A stretch of DNA of 64,000 bases, from contig QJZC01000018.1 in assembly GCA_003247575.1 (NCBI GenBank), positions 1-64,000 of the forward strand, read 5' to 3'. Positions 26,847-36,460 of this stretch are shown piece after piece. Under the pieces are notes generated by a model, which ran no database searches, was not told the origin of the DNA, and saw only the letters and a program-made list of their open reading frames with translations. Origin of the DNA: Pseudomonadota bacterium. GTDB taxonomy: Bacteria; Myxococcota_A; UBA9160; SZUA-336. The position numbers were made by a program, and so were the translations under genes. Position 1 is the stretch's first letter; each line of letters begins with the position of its first letter.

Positions 26847-28384
26847 GAATCCATCGGGGCGCTCTCGACTCTGAACGCGAGCTCGCGCTGGCGGCTTTCC
26901 CCGAGGCGAAGCTCGAGCTTCCAGAGTCCGGGGAGGGCGTCTCGTGGGAGCCGATAGCCGTACTCGATCTCTGCGTTGGAATTGGGGACCTGCGTCTGTG
27001 AATCGACGACGTTGCCGCTTGGGTTTCTGAGCAGAATTCTCAGGCGCCGAGAGTCTTTCGGCAGCTCTGTGGACAGCCGCACGCGAAGCTCGACGTTGGC
27101 GCCGGGAGCGAACCGGTCGGTGAGGCCCGTGGCGCCGCGGAGTCCTACCTCGCGCCAGGGGGCGATGAGCGCGAGCCGAATGGCTCGCTCGGCCCGCTCG
27201 GCCAGGCTGCTGCCTCGGCGAGCTCCGGCGGCCGCCAGATCGAGGTAGAAGAAGGCCTTCGCCATATCGTCTCGGAGGGACCAGATGCGTCCCAGCTCGA
27301 ACTGGGTCAGCGGGACCATCGGATCGCGCTCGAGCGCCCGCTCGAGCGCCGCACACGCCTGTGCAAGTCTGCCCGTCTGCTCCTCGAGCTCGGCGAGCCG
27401 CAGCGAGACCCTCGGGTCTCCATCTGCGCGCTCCTGCAGCTCCTGGAGCAGCTCACGCGCAGACTGCGGATCGCCCGCCTGCACGAACGACTGCGCTTGT
27501 GCCAGCGCGCGTTCGCCACTCGCCCGGTCGAACTCGGGACGCGCGAGCAGCCCACTGCCGCCGGCGATGCCAGCGCGCAGAGTCACCAGGCGGGCTTGCA
27601 TGGCTGCGAGCTGGTCATCCCGTGTGCGAAGCCCTGTGGGGAGTTCCGTGCGCGCGATCTGTGCGCGCGTCACGTCGATGCGCTGTTCGACCGCTGGATG
27701 AGTGAACAGGTAGGCCGGGACGCCATCGCGCACGCCAGACGACTCCACCAGGATGCGCTCGAAGAATCTCACCATGCCGCGGGGTGCGATCCCCGTGCCG
27801 ACCAGATACTCGACGCCCGAGAAATCTGCCTCGGCTTCGGCGCCACGGCTGTTGCGCAGCTCGAGTGCCACGTTGAGGCTCTCGGCCAAGATCATGACTT
27901 CCGGATCGGCTCCCGCGGCCGCGACCGCAGCCGCGGCTGCGAGGGTGAGCAGGGTCCGGAGCCCTTGCCCTTCCTGCCGCTTGACGATGTGTCGCTTCGC
28001 CACGTGCGCGATTTCATGGGCCAGGACACCGGCGAGCTCCGACATGTCTCCTGCCTGTTCGACGACACCGCTGTGAACGTAGATGTGGCCGCCGCCGACG
28101 GTGAACGCATTCAAGCGATCATCGTCCACTATCGCAAAGCGGTAGATGAACGGCTGAGCATCTGCATGCGCGACGAGGGACTGGCCGAGGCCGTCCAGAT
28201 ATTGGAGCAGGATGGGATCGTTGATCAGCTGTCCGCTCTGGCGAATCTGGCGCGCGATGTCTTCCGTGATGGCGATCTCACGCTCGATCGACGGATCCTG
28301 TGATTCGTCTTCGCCCGCTCGAAAGCCTACGCACGCACAAAGCGCGGCCAGCCCCCACAGCGCGAGCGCGCGCAGGCAGCTCAC
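26843..28384 (-). CDS. M48 metalloprotease lipoprotein with TPR tail (BepA-like)
   Basis: 513 residues from a GTG at 28384 that overlaps the gcvPB stop (GTGA); this start yields a lipoprotein signal with lipobox LCAC (Cys18). The zinc protease motif HEIAH is at residues 123-127 (ELAGVLAHEIAHVAKRH), with the downstream Glu ligand in GAEAEAD. A helical TPR-like region (~310-410) and a beta-rich C-terminal domain (~420-513) follow. BepA/YfgC-type proteases clear or assist stalled outer-membrane proteins at the Bam complex. The beta-sandwich tail is not part of the usual BepA layout. Its place within the glycine-cleavage operon looks like simple operon packing. Confidence 0.88.
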   Translation of the reverse strand: MSCLRALALWGLAALCACVGFRAGEDESQDPSIEREIAITEDIARQIRQSGQLINDPILLQYLDGLGQSLVAHADAQPFIYRFAIVDDDRLNAFTVGGGHIYVHSGVVEQAGDMSELAGVLAHEIAHVAKRHIVKRQEGQGLRTLLTLAAAAAVAAAGADPEVMILAESLNVALELRNSRGAEAEADFSGVEYLVGTGIAPRGMVRFFERILVESSGVRDGVPAYLFTHPAVEQRIDVTRAQIARTELPTGLRTRDDQLAAMQARLVTLRAGIAGGSGLLARPEFDRASGERALAQAQSFVQAGDPQSARELLQELQERADGDPRVSLRLAELEEQTGRLAQACAALERALERDPMVPLTQFELGRIWSLRDDMAKAFFYLDLAAAGARRGSSLAERAERAIRLALIAPWREVGLRGATGLTDRFAPGANVELRVRLSTELPKDSRRLRILLRNPSGNVVDSQTQVPNSNAEIEYGYRLPRDALPGLWKLELRLGESRQRELAFRVESAPMDS

Positions 28385-29877
28385 TCCCGCTCGGGCGGGG
28401 TCCACCGGAGCTTCGGCTTGCGAGCAGCGCGAACCTCGTCTACGCGGCGGACGAACGTGCGATGCGGCGCCGCGCGGACGTGCTCGGGATCCGTCTTTGC
28501 CTCCTGAGCGATGGCGATCAGGCTGTCCGCGAGGCCGTCCAGCGAGTCGAGCGACTCCGTCTCGGTCGGCTCGATCATCAACGCACCGGCGATGACGAGC
28601 GGGAAGTAGATCGTCGGCGGGTGGAAGCCGTGATCCATCAGACGTTTTCCGATGTCTGCCGTGGAAACGTGATGTTCCTGCTGGAGCTTGTCCGTGAGGA
28701 CGCACTCGTGCATCACGCGGCCGGTTTGAGCGGTGCCATAGTGCTCTCTCAGGCGTTCGAGCAGATAGTTTGCGTTGAGCACGGCCATCTGCGTGACTTC
28801 CCCAAGCCCGGTACCGCCCAAGCTGCGGATGTACGCGAGCGCCCGAATCCACATTCCGACGTTGCCGTAGAATGCGTGAACACGCCCGATCGAGTGCGGA
28901 AACTCGTGATCCAGGCGGTACCGATCGCCTTCCTTGCGGATGATGGGAGTCGGCAGATAGGGCGCCAACAGGTTGCGGACCGCGACGGGCCCGCTTCCCG
29001 GCCCACCCCCACCGTGTGGGGTCGAGAACGTCTTGTGGAGGTTGAAGTGCATCACGTCGACGCCCATGTCGCCTGGTTTGGCCACGCCGAGCAGCGCGTT
29101 CATGTTCGCGCCGTCCAGGTACACGAGGCCTCCGGCTTCGTGAATCACATTTGCAAGATCCTGCACATGGTGCTCGAAGATTCCGAGCGTGTTCGGGTTC
29201 GTCAGCATCAGCGCGGATGTCCTCGGACCGACAACGGCCGCGAGAGCCTCGGGCGTCAGGGTTCCATCGGGACCGCTCTTGACCTCGACGACCTGCATCC
29301 CGCTCAGCGCGGCGCTCGCCGGGTTGGTGCCGTGCGCTGTGTCCGGGATGATGACCTCGTTGCGCGACGCGCCCCCGTGAGCGCGGTGGTAGGCCTGAAC
29401 CAACTGCATTCCGACGAACTCGCCCTGTGCCCCGGCCGCGGGCTGCAGGGTGACACGGTCGAGACCCGAGATCTCGATCAGTGCCTGCTCGAGCGCATGG
29501 CCCAGCGCGAGGATGCCCTGCGTCGCCTCATCGGGTGCCAGCGGATGCAGGGACTGGAAGCCGGCCAATGCTGCAACCACTTCGTTGAGCTTCGGGTTGT
29601 ACTTCATCGTGCAGGAGCCGAGCGGGTAGGCCGCAGAGTCGATACCGAGGTTCCACTGAGAGATGCGTGTGAAGTGGCGCACGACGTCGAACTCCGAGAG
29701 CTCTGGAAAGCCCTCGATGTCGTCGCGAACGTGTTCTGCTCCCCAGATCGCTTGAGGGTCGATCAAGGGAACTGAAGCGGGCAGGGGCTCCACCTGGACG
29801 CCAGTTCGTCCAGGCCTGGAGCGCTCGAACAAGGTGGATTCATCGAAGAGAAGACCGCTGCGCCCGGGACCGCTCAT
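28381..29877 (-). CDS. gcvPB: Glycine dehydrogenase (decarboxylating) subunit 2
   Basis: 498 residues; ATG at 29877 overlaps the gcvPA stop. With GcvPA it forms the PLP-dependent P-protein that decarboxylates glycine and passes the aminomethyl group to lipoyl-GcvH. The PLP lysine lies in FNLHKTFSTPHGGG. GSCTMKYNPKLNE and DTAHGTNPASAALSG are characteristic of the subunit-2 fold. Length fits the split form (~480-500); fused GcvP would be ~950. All four gcv genes overlap and are read in order T-H-PA-PB after folD, giving one unit for serine/glycine one-carbon flow. Confidence 0.96.
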   Translation of the reverse strand: MSGPGRSGLLFDESTLFERSRPGRTGVQVEPLPASVPLIDPQAIWGAEHVRDDIEGFPELSEFDVVRHFTRISQWNLGIDSAAYPLGSCTMKYNPKLNEVVAALAGFQSLHPLAPDEATQGILALGHALEQALIEISGLDRVTLQPAAGAQGEFVGMQLVQAYHRAHGGASRNEVIIPDTAHGTNPASAALSGMQVVEVKSGPDGTLTPEALAAVVGPRTSALMLTNPNTLGIFEHHVQDLANVIHEAGGLVYLDGANMNALLGVAKPGDMGVDVMHFNLHKTFSTPHGGGGPGSGPVAVRNLLAPYLPTPIIRKEGDRYRLDHEFPHSIGRVHAFYGNVGMWIRALAYIRSLGGTGLGEVTQMAVLNANYLLERLREHYGTAQTGRVMHECVLTDKLQQEHHVSTADIGKRLMDHGFHPPTIYFPLVIAGALMIEPTETESLDSLDGLADSLIAIAQEAKTDPEHVRAAPHRTFVRRVDEVRAARKPKLRWTPPERE

Positions 29878-31196
29878 AGCCTGAGTGCCTCCACCAGTTT
29901 GGCGACGTCTGCGCGGGAGTTCATCTCGGTCGTACATACCAGCAGCTGATCGCGGCGCGCGGCGTCGTAGGTGTCCAGCCGCAAGCCCGGGTGCAGCTCG
30001 TTGGGAGCCAGCTTCGAGAGCCGTTGCTCGAGCTCCGGCACGCGCAGCGCGAACTCGTTGAACGTCGGACCTGTGTAGACGGGCTCACATCCGATCTCAC
30101 GCAACTGTTGTTTGGTGAACTCCGCGAGGGACAGGTTGACGCGGGCTAGGTGACGCAGGCCATGCTTTCCGAGCAGCGCGAGATAGATCACGACGCGCAG
30201 GGCACATAGGCCCTGATTGGTGCAGATGTTGCTCGTCGCGCGCTCGCGTCGGATGTGTTGCTCGCGCGTCGTCAACGTCATCACGAACGCGCGGCGTCCG
30301 TCCTTGTCTACGGTCTCCCCTACGAGACGTCCGGGGAGCTGGCGCACGAGCTTCGAACGCGCTGCCATGAAGCCCACGTACGGTCCCCCGAAGCCGAGCG
30401 GGACTCCGAAGCTCTGGGCTTCGCCACATGCGACGTCGACGCCGACTGCACCGGGCGGCTTGAGGAGGGCCAGTGCCAAAGGTTCAGAGGTCGAGGTCAG
30501 GAGAAGTGCGCCCGCCGCATGCGTCGTCTCTGACACGGTATTCAGCTCTTCGATGCAGCCGAAAAAATTGGGCTGCTGGATCAGGACGGCCGCCGTGTCC
30601 TCTCGCAGATCTGTAACCAATGTGCGGCCATCCGATCCGAGGGGCAGGCTCTCGAGCTCGATGTCGAGCTGTGCAGTGTAGGTCCGCAGCACCTCGAGGT
30701 AATGTGGATGGAGACCCTGGCTGACGTAGACCCGGCGCTTTCGCGTGGCGCGCAGGGCGAGCAAGACGGCTTCGGCCGTCGCGGATGCGCCGTCGTAGAG
30801 TGAGGCATTCGCGATGTCGAGGCCGGTCAGCTGGCAGATGACCGTCTGGAACTCGAAGATGGCCTGCAGGGTGCCCTGGCTCACCTCGGCCTGGTAGGGA
30901 GTGTACGCGGTGAGAAACTCTCCACGGCTGGCGAGTGCGGAGACCGCAGAGGGAATGAAGTGGTGATACGCGCCAGCACCGAGGAAGCTCGGAACCCGAT
31001 CGGCCGACTCGTTCTGTCCTGCCAGTTGCGCGAAGGAACGGAGCAGCGACTGCTCCGACTCGGGCGGGGGGAGCTTGAGCGCGCCGACACTGCGAAGCGG
31101 CAACGGGATCGATGCGAAGAGATCATCGACACTCTCCGCCTGGACCGTGCGGAGCATATGGGCGATCTCTTCCGGCGTGTGTGGGGTGTAGCTCAC
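29874..31196 (-). CDS. gcvPA: Glycine dehydrogenase (decarboxylating) subunit 1
   Basis: 440 residues from a GTG at 31196 that overlaps the gcvH stop (GTGA). The N-terminus SYTPHTPEEIAHMLRTV is the family's usual start. Typical subunit-1 segments are FLGAGAYHHFIPSAV, TAYTPYQAEVSQGTLQ and RRERATSNICTNQGLCAL. It forms the alpha half of the heterotetrameric P-protein with GcvPB and lacks its own PLP lysine, as expected. Cytoplasmic. Confidence 0.96.
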   Translation of the reverse strand: MSYTPHTPEEIAHMLRTVQAESVDDLFASIPLPLRSVGALKLPPPESEQSLLRSFAQLAGQNESADRVPSFLGAGAYHHFIPSAVSALASRGEFLTAYTPYQAEVSQGTLQAIFEFQTVICQLTGLDIANASLYDGASATAEAVLLALRATRKRRVYVSQGLHPHYLEVLRTYTAQLDIELESLPLGSDGRTLVTDLREDTAAVLIQQPNFFGCIEELNTVSETTHAAGALLLTSTSEPLALALLKPPGAVGVDVACGEAQSFGVPLGFGGPYVGFMAARSKLVRQLPGRLVGETVDKDGRRAFVMTLTTREQHIRRERATSNICTNQGLCALRVVIYLALLGKHGLRHLARVNLSLAEFTKQQLREIGCEPVYTGPTFNEFALRVPELEQRLSKLAPNELHPGLRLDTYDAARRDQLLVCTTEMNSRADVAKLVEALRL

Positions 31197-31603
31197 GAAG
31201 CAGCACGCTCCTCCACGTGCTTCCGATATGCCTCCGTACTCATGAGCGAGTCCAGCGCCTCCGCGTCCTCCGGCTCGATGCACACGATCCATCCGCGCCC
31301 GTAAGGGTCCTCATTGACCCACTCTGGATGCTCGTCGAGAGCCTGATGCACCGCGATCACCTCTCCGCTGATCGGAGCGATCAGGTCGCTGACTGCCTTC
31401 ACCGACTCGACGACTCCAAAGGGCTCGCCGGCTTCGATCTGGGATCCGACCTCGGGGAGCTCTACGAAGACGACGTCGGACAGCTCGGATTGTGCGTAAT
31501 CGGTGAGGCCGATGCGTGCGCCGTCGTTGTCGATCCGGACCCACTCGTCGCTCTGCGTGTACCTGCAGTCCTCAGGGATTTCGTAGTCCTTTTTCGCTGC
31601 CAT
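31193..31603 (-). CDS. gcvH: Glycine cleavage system H protein
   Basis: 136 residues from the ATG at 31603, which overlaps the gcvT stop by one base (TGATG). It is the lipoyl carrier shuttling the aminomethyl group between the P and T proteins. The lipoylated lysine is Lys69 in VVESVKAVSDL, and the barrel fold segments YTQSDEWVR and GLTDYAQSELSDVVFVELP are typical. No lipoyl synthase gene is in the window. Confidence 0.97.
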   Translation of the reverse strand: MAAKKDYEIPEDCRYTQSDEWVRIDNDGARIGLTDYAQSELSDVVFVELPEVGSQIEAGEPFGVVESVKAVSDLIAPISGEVIAVHQALDEHPEWVNEDPYGRGWIVCIEPEDAEALDSLMSTEAYRKHVEERAAS

Positions 31604-32700
31604 CAAGTCTTCCTGCTGTAGAAGGGGGTTTCCGTGACTTCGCACGGGATGCGCCGACCGCGGATCTCCACACCCAGCTGCGTCCCGGGAGCGGCATATT
31701 GCGCAGGAACGTAGCCGATCGCAATCGATCGCTCGATGCTTGGCCCGAAGGTTCCGCTCGTGACCTGTCCGATGATCTGTTCCGCCAGGATCGCCGTACC
31801 CGGACGTGCGACTTGGCGCCCTGCGAGTATCAGACCGACGCGGCGCTGCTCGGGCCCGGAGTCTCGCACACGCATCAGCGCTTCTTCACCGATGAAACCC
31901 GTGCCGAAGGACACGAAGCGAGCCAGGTCGGCCTTCAGCGGATCGATGCTCCGGTCGAGCTCATGGCCATAGAGTGAATACGCCATCTCGGTGCGCAGGG
32001 TGTCGCGCGCGGCCAGCCCAATGGGATGTGCCGCCCCTCGGCTGGCGTCGATCAGCGCACTCCAGAGCGAGAGCGCTTGCTCTGCTGGAAGATAGATTTC
32101 GTACCCATCCTCTCCCGTGTAGCCCGTGCGTGACAGCAGTAGAGGAGCTCCTTGGAACGAGGTCTCTGCGAAGCGCCAGCGGCGCGGCCGCGGGCCCTTT
32201 GCGCCCAGCACGCGATGAGCGATCTCGCACGCCTCCGGTCCCTGAATCGCGATCAGAGCGGTGCGTGCAGTCTCGTCCCGAAGCGCGCAGCTCGCGGCGA
32301 GCTCTCCGTGCACCTTGGTGAACCACGCGAAGTCGTCGGCTGCAGTCGCCGCATTCACACAGAACAGGTACTCCTCGGGCCCGATGCAGTACAGGGTCGC
32401 ATCGTCGATCACGCCCCCTTCGGGGGTACAGAAGACGCCATAGCGGACTCCTCCAGGCTTGAGTGTGTCCACCCGATTCGAGAAAACGCGCTGCGCCAGA
32501 CGCGCCGCATCTGGACCACTGAGCCTGAGTTCGCCCATGTGCGAGACGTCGAACAGTCCGACTCGGGCTCGAACGTGGCGATGCTCCTCGAGGATCGAGG
32601 AATATACGAGCGGCATCTCGAAGCCGGCGAACGGCACCATCCGAGCCCCCGCCTCCACGTGCCAAGCATGGAGAGGAGTGCGAGCGAGCTCCGTGCTCAT
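31603..32700 (-). CDS. gcvT: Glycine cleavage system T protein (aminomethyltransferase)
   Basis: 365 residues; ATG at 32700 overlaps the folD stop. It transfers the methylene group from aminomethyl-lipoyl-GcvH to tetrahydrofolate, releasing ammonia. Family landmarks: [33 protein letters not shown] and [13 protein letters not shown]. The coupling to folD fits, because FolD acts on the methylene-THF made here. Confidence 0.96.
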   Translation of the reverse strand: MSTELARTPLHAWHVEAGARMVPFAGFEMPLVYSSILEEHRHVRARVGLFDVSHMGELRLSGPDAARLAQRVFSNRVDTLKPGGVRYGVFCTPEGGVIDDATLYCIGPEEYLFCVNAATAADDFAWFTKVHGELAASCALRDETARTALIAIQGPEACEIAHRVLGAKGPRPRRWRFAETSFQGAPLLLSRTGYTGEDGYEIYLPAEQALSLWSALIDASRGAAHPIGLAARDTLRTEMAYSLYGHELDRSIDPLKADLARFVSFGTGFIGEEALMRVRDSGPEQRRVGLILAGRQVARPGTAILAEQIIGQVTSGTFGPSIERSIAIGYVPAQYAAPGTQLGVEIRGRRIPCEVTETPFYSRKT

Positions 32701-33545
32701 CGGGAGCCGAGCCTGCAGCGTGCTTCGAGCGTGTTCACCATCAGCATGGCGACCGTCAGGAGGCCGATACCGCCCGGCACGGGTGTGATCAGCCCCGCTT
32801 GCTCACTTGCCGACTCGAAGTCTACGTCTCCGACCAGGCGCCCGTCCTCGAGCCGATTGATGCCGACGTCGATCACTGCCGCACCTGGCTTGATCCAGTC
32901 GCCGAGTACGAACTGAGGCCTTCCGATGGCGGCGACCACGATGTCGGCTTGCCGCACGATATCTGGGAGGTCACGCGTCTTCGAATGGCAGTAGGTCACC
33001 GTGGCGTTGGCATGGAGCAGCAACATGCCCATCGGTTTGCCTACGATGTTGCTGCGCCCGAGCACGACGGCTCGGGCACCACTGATCTCGATCGAGTGGC
33101 GGCGCAGCACCTCCATGCAGCCGCGCGGAGTGCAGGAGACCAAGGTGTCACGACCCGCGACGAGCTCTCCGACGTTTCTCGGATGCAGGCCATCTACGTC
33201 CTTCTCGGGGGCGATCTGCTCGGCTACCCGCGAGGCGTCGATCGCGTTCGGTAAGGGGAGTTGCACGAGGATCCCGTGGATCTCCGGATCGGCATTGAGC
33301 TCCGAGATGTGCTCGAGCAACGCGCTCTCCGAGATCGACTCGGGAAGATCGATCTGGCGCGAGCGGATTCCCACCTTGGCGCATGCGCGATGCTTGTTGC
33401 GCACGTAGACGGTCGATGCAGGATCCTGGCCGACCTGGATGGTCGCCAGCCCGGGAGGCGGACCTTCGAGCTTCTCGGTCGCAAGACGCACCTCCGCGCG
33501 AATCTCCTGCGCGAGCTTCCGTCCCTCCACGACGAGCGCTGGCAT
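32697..33545 (-). CDS. folD: Bifunctional methylene-THF dehydrogenase/cyclohydrolase
   Basis: 282 residues. FolD interconverts 5,10-methylene-THF, methenyl-THF and 10-formyl-THF using NADP. Conserved motifs: [14 protein letters not shown] with the catalytic Lys, [22 protein letters not shown] (nucleotide site) and [13 protein letters not shown]. Start at 33545, nine bases after the fmdB-like stop. It is the gateway gene of the one-carbon block folD-gcvT-gcvH-gcvPA-gcvPB. Confidence 0.97.
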   Translation of the reverse strand: MPALVVEGRKLAQEIRAEVRLATEKLEGPPPGLATIQVGQDPASTVYVRNKHRACAKVGIRSRQIDLPESISESALLEHISELNADPEIHGILVQLPLPNAIDASRVAEQIAPEKDVDGLHPRNVGELVAGRDTLVSCTPRGCMEVLRRHSIEISGARAVVLGRSNIVGKPMGMLLLHANATVTYCHSKTRDLPDIVRQADIVVAAIGRPQFVLGDWIKPGAAVIDVGINRLEDGRLVGDVDFESASEQAGLITPVPGGIGLLTVAMLMVNTLEARCRLGSR

Positions 33546-33554
33546 GCCCTGGAC

Positions 33555-33869
33555 CTACGACGATGAGGCGGTGGAACTGGCGGAGCTGCTACTACTACCG
33601 GAGGAGGAGTCGCCCTTGCTGGAGGTTCCGCTCGAGCTGGACTCACTCGAGCTGCTGGTGCTCGAGGCGCTAGAGTTGCTGGAGCCGGCTGCACCCGAGC
33701 TGTAGCCGTCGGAATACCAGCCGCCTCCCTTCAGAATGAACCGCGGTGCCGAGATCAGACGCTGCGCCTTGGCTCGACAGATCTTACAGCGCTTCAAGGG
33801 CTCTTCCGTGATTCGCTGGACGACCTCGAACGTATGTCCCTTCGTGCACTCGTACTCGTACGTCGGCAT
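33555..33869 (-). CDS. FmdB-family zinc-ribbon protein with Ser-rich tail
   Basis: 104 residues. The first ~45 form the FmdB zinc ribbon: MPTYEYECTKGHTFEV, then CKIC, then ISAPRFILKGGGWY. The last ~50 are almost only Ser, Gly, Ala and Thr, a low-complexity tail predicted to be disordered. The family is named for a presumed regulator of amide metabolism in Methylophilus, but most members are of unknown function. The normal third and fourth zinc ligands are seen as one CxxC plus Cys8 and a nearby His. In-operon between yggU and folD. Confidence 0.88.
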   Translation of the reverse strand: MPTYEYECTKGHTFEVVQRITEEPLKRCKICRAKAQRLISAPRFILKGGGWYSDGYSSGAAGSSNSSASSTSSSSESSSSGTSSKGDSSSGSSSSSASSTASSS

Positions 33870-33923
33870 GTGTGCTCCATCCCCCCTGACCCGGCCGCAA
33901 CATAAGGCAGGGGTCCGGGGTAG

Positions 33924-34184
33924 TCAAACGGGCATATCCCCATCGCCAAGGCACCTTAGCGACGTTTCCAGAAGATCTGGATCGCCGTGGATCCGGATGC
34001 GCTTGCGCCGCGAGCCAGGTCCCGAAATCAGCTCCAGATCGCGCGGCGGCAGTTTCAGCGCCTTCGCAAGAACTTCTAGCACTGCTGCATTTGCGCGGCC
34101 CTCCGTCGGAGGTGCCGTGACGCGCACGTGAAGTGCAGAATCATGCAGGCCACGGATCTCGGAGCGACTCGCGCGTGGCTGCAC
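33924..34184 (-). CDS. YggU-like (DUF167) protein
   Basis: 86 residues from a GTG at 34184. The family signature is clear: VQPRASRSEIRGL, then LHVRVTAPPTEGRANAAVL. The E. coli relative has about 15 more residues before this point. The same frame is open upstream (translating to GVEAGIDVAVH) but without ATG, GTG or TTG, so the start is uncertain. The function of DUF167 is unknown. It usually sits in the yggS-proC-yggT-yggU/divIVA cluster, as here, though yggT is missing. Confidence 0.82.
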   Translation of the reverse strand: MQPRASRSEIRGLHDSALHVRVTAPPTEGRANAAVLEVLAKALKLPPRDLELISGPGSRRKRIRIHGDPDLLETSLRCLGDGDMPV

Positions 34185-34246
34185 GTGAACTGCGACGTCG
34201 ATGCCGGCTTCGACTCCCCGCCGGAATCGGCGCAGGTCGAGGTGGC

Positions 34247-34831
34247 TCAGGTCGTGCTCCGGTCTCCACCCGCTTCGTGGTAGGGGGCGGTCTTGGAGCT
34301 GGAGAGAGGCCCGCTCGAAGAAGCGTGCAGGTCCGTGTCTTCCATGTCACGAAGAGTGCGCTGTCGACGCGATCCGGGCAAGTCTCCGTGTTCCGCAGGC
34401 TCCAGTAGCTTCAAGTAACCCATCAGGGTATTGCGTAGCTCGATCGCAAGACGCTCGCGCGCTTGACGTAGGTCTGCAATCTCTCCGCTGAGCTGTCCGC
34501 GCGCACTCTCCGCGTCCTTGAGGATTCTCTCTGCCCTGACTTCCGCTTCCCCAACAAGGACTTCCGCTTCTTTCATTGCAGTTTGCTTGAGCTGTTGGAC
34601 GACCCCCTGTGCGGTCGTCAGCGTGTCCTGGATCGTCTGTTCCCGCCCCTGGTAGACAGAGAGCTCGCGAGCTAGGCGCTCGTTCTCACGCTGGAGTTCG
34701 GCGTTCTCCCTCAAGATCTGCTCGAAGTCCACCACCACCGTCTCCAGGAACGTCTGTACCTCGACGGGGTCCAAGCCCCTGAGCTTGTGGCTGAAGCGGT
34801 GTTGCCGTATTTCGATGGGTGAAAGCCGCAT
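34247..34831 (-). CDS. DivIVA-domain protein
   Basis: 194 residues from the ATG at 34831. The frame upstream is not coding. The N-terminal motif MRLSPIEIRQHRFSHKLRGL followed by DPVEVQTFLE is the membrane-curvature-sensing DivIVA domain. A coiled coil of ~100 residues follows (from VVVDFEQILRENAELQREN on), ending in a Ser-rich tail. DivIVA proteins mark poles or septa and recruit partners. In the Gram-negative yggS-proC neighbourhood a divIVA-like gene is commonly seen without a proven role. Confidence 0.88.
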   Translation of the reverse strand: MRLSPIEIRQHRFSHKLRGLDPVEVQTFLETVVVDFEQILRENAELQRENERLARELSVYQGREQTIQDTLTTAQGVVQQLKQTAMKEAEVLVGEAEVRAERILKDAESARGQLSGEIADLRQARERLAIELRNTLMGYLKLLEPAEHGDLPGSRRQRTLRDMEDTDLHASSSGPLSSSKTAPYHEAGGDRSTT

Positions 34832-34925
34832 GCGTCTACCGAGCAACTTCGGTCGTAATCGCGCTGTACTTGAGCGGTCTTCGAGGCGACCCGCTGACGG
34901 GGAGCACGCGCGACCGCGCGACTCA

Positions 34926-35747
34926 CTAGCCCTTGGCGGAGCTGAGCTCGCGTGAGCGCTCGCTGGCGCTCCTGACCGCCGCAAGGAGGGCTGCACGCAC
35001 ACCTCCCTGCTCGAGTGCAGCGACCCCTGCCGCGGTCGTCCCTCCGGGCGAGAGGACCTTCTGGCGCAGCACGGCCGGATGTTCGCCCGTCTCGAGCACC
35101 ATCTGGGCGGCGCCGGACACGGTCTGGGCGGCGAGCTGGCGTGCGGTTGCCGCGGAGAGCCCTTCACGGATTCCAGCGTCGGTCAGGGCTTCGATGATCA
35201 GATACACGTAGGCCGGTCCCGATCCCGAGAGGCCCGTGACCGCGTCCAGCGAGCTTTCGGGCACGAGTACGACCTCGCCGATCGCCGCGAGCACGCTGGT
35301 CAACTGCGTGCGTTCTGCGCTCGTCAGCTCCGGGGGACACGCCAGCGCCGTGACCCCGCGGCCGATCAGCGCGGGCGTATTCGGCATCGCGCGGGCGACC
35401 CGCGGACCCAGCGCTGCGGAGAGGTCGCTCAGGGTGCGTCCTGCCAGAATCGAGAGATAGAGAGGATCGCCTTCGCTCCGCAGATCGGCGCCCGCGAGTT
35501 CGAGCTGCGCCGGCTTGACGGCGATCACTGCAAGCTCGACCGCCTTCGCGACTTCGGCATTGTGTGGCGTCATCCGGATCCCGAGCTGCTCCGACAGCAG
35601 GTCGCGGCGCGCCGGATCCGGATCGGAGGCCATGAGGCACTCTCGGCTCACTCCGCGGTGAATGAGGCCACGCAGGATGGCTTCGGCCATCTGTCCGGCC
35701 CCGATCAGTCCAATGGAGCTCGGGAGCAAGGAGGAAGGTTTCGTCAT
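34926..35747 (-). CDS. proC: Pyrroline-5-carboxylate reductase
   Basis: 273 residues; ATG at 35747 overlaps the yggS stop. It catalyses the last step of proline synthesis, NAD(P)H-dependent reduction of P5C. Rossmann motif IGLIGAGQMAEAILRG at the N-terminus, RAMPNTPALIGRG in the middle and the C-terminal VTGLSGSGPAYVY plus VLSPGGTTAAGV are diagnostic. The gene order with yggS upstream is widespread. Confidence 0.97.
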   Translation of the reverse strand: MTKPSSLLPSSIGLIGAGQMAEAILRGLIHRGVSRECLMASDPDPARRDLLSEQLGIRMTPHNAEVAKAVELAVIAVKPAQLELAGADLRSEGDPLYLSILAGRTLSDLSAALGPRVARAMPNTPALIGRGVTALACPPELTSAERTQLTSVLAAIGEVVLVPESSLDAVTGLSGSGPAYVYLIIEALTDAGIREGLSAATARQLAAQTVSGAAQMVLETGEHPAVLRQKVLSPGGTTAAGVAALEQGGVRAALLAAVRSASERSRELSSAKG

Positions 35748-36460
35748 GCAGGTGTTCTCCGTCCAAACAGCGCCGTTCCGACTCGTACCCAGGTCGCGCC
35801 CTCTTCGATAGCAACCTCGAAGTCTGCAGACATCCCCATCGACAGCTCCACGAGGTCAGCTGCCTCGGGCACGCCGCTGCGAAGAGTCTGTGCGAGCTCG
35901 CGCAGACGTGCGAATGCTGGCCGCATGGCCTCAGGGGTGGGCTCGCGGCGAGGGATGGCCATCAGGCCCTCGACCCGCAGGGATGGGAGCGCCGTCACCT
36001 TTCGCAGGAGCTCGGCGGCATCCCGCGGGAGCACCCCGGCCTTCTGCGGTTCTTCGTCGATGTTTACCTGAATGAGTACAGGAACCGTTCTCGCGCGCGC
36101 CTGCGCGGCTCGCGAGAGCGTCTCGGCGAGCGATACGCGATCCACGGACTCGATCAGGTCGAAGAGGTCTACTGCTCTGCGGGCCTTGTTGCGCTGCAAG
36201 GGACCGATCATGTGCCACCGTGTTTGTGGGTAACGTGCGCGCAGCTCGGGAATCTTGGCGTCGGCCTCTTGCACTCGGTTCTCGCCGAAGGTGACCTGTG
36301 CGGCGCCGATGGCCGCTTCGATCGCTGCTGGCGGCTGCAGCTTGGACACGGCAAGGAGCTGTACGCTGTCAGGCGAGCGCCCTGAACGTTGGGCGGCTGC
36401 ACGCATGCGAGCGCGAATCTCGAGCAAGTGATGTGCGACGGGCTCCAGCAGCTCGGTCAT
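35744..36460 (-). CDS. yggS: YggS/PROSC family PLP-homeostasis protein
   Basis: 238 residues, overlapping maf upstream and proC downstream by four bases each. TIM-barrel PLP-binding protein; the PLP lysine is in LLAVSKLQPP, with FGENRVQEA, RWHMIGPLQRNKA and LSMGMSADFEVAIEEGATWVRVG typical of the family. It has no known catalytic reaction and is thought to buffer or deliver PLP. PLP users in the same directon include GcvPB. Confidence 0.95.
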   Translation of the reverse strand: MTELLEPVAHHLLEIRARMRAAAQRSGRSPDSVQLLAVSKLQPPAAIEAAIGAAQVTFGENRVQEADAKIPELRARYPQTRWHMIGPLQRNKARRAVDLFDLIESVDRVSLAETLSRAAQARARTVPVLIQVNIDEEPQKAGVLPRDAAELLRKVTALPSLRVEGLMAIPRREPTPEAMRPAFARLRELAQTLRSGVPEAADLVELSMGMSADFEVAIEEGATWVRVGTALFGRRTPA

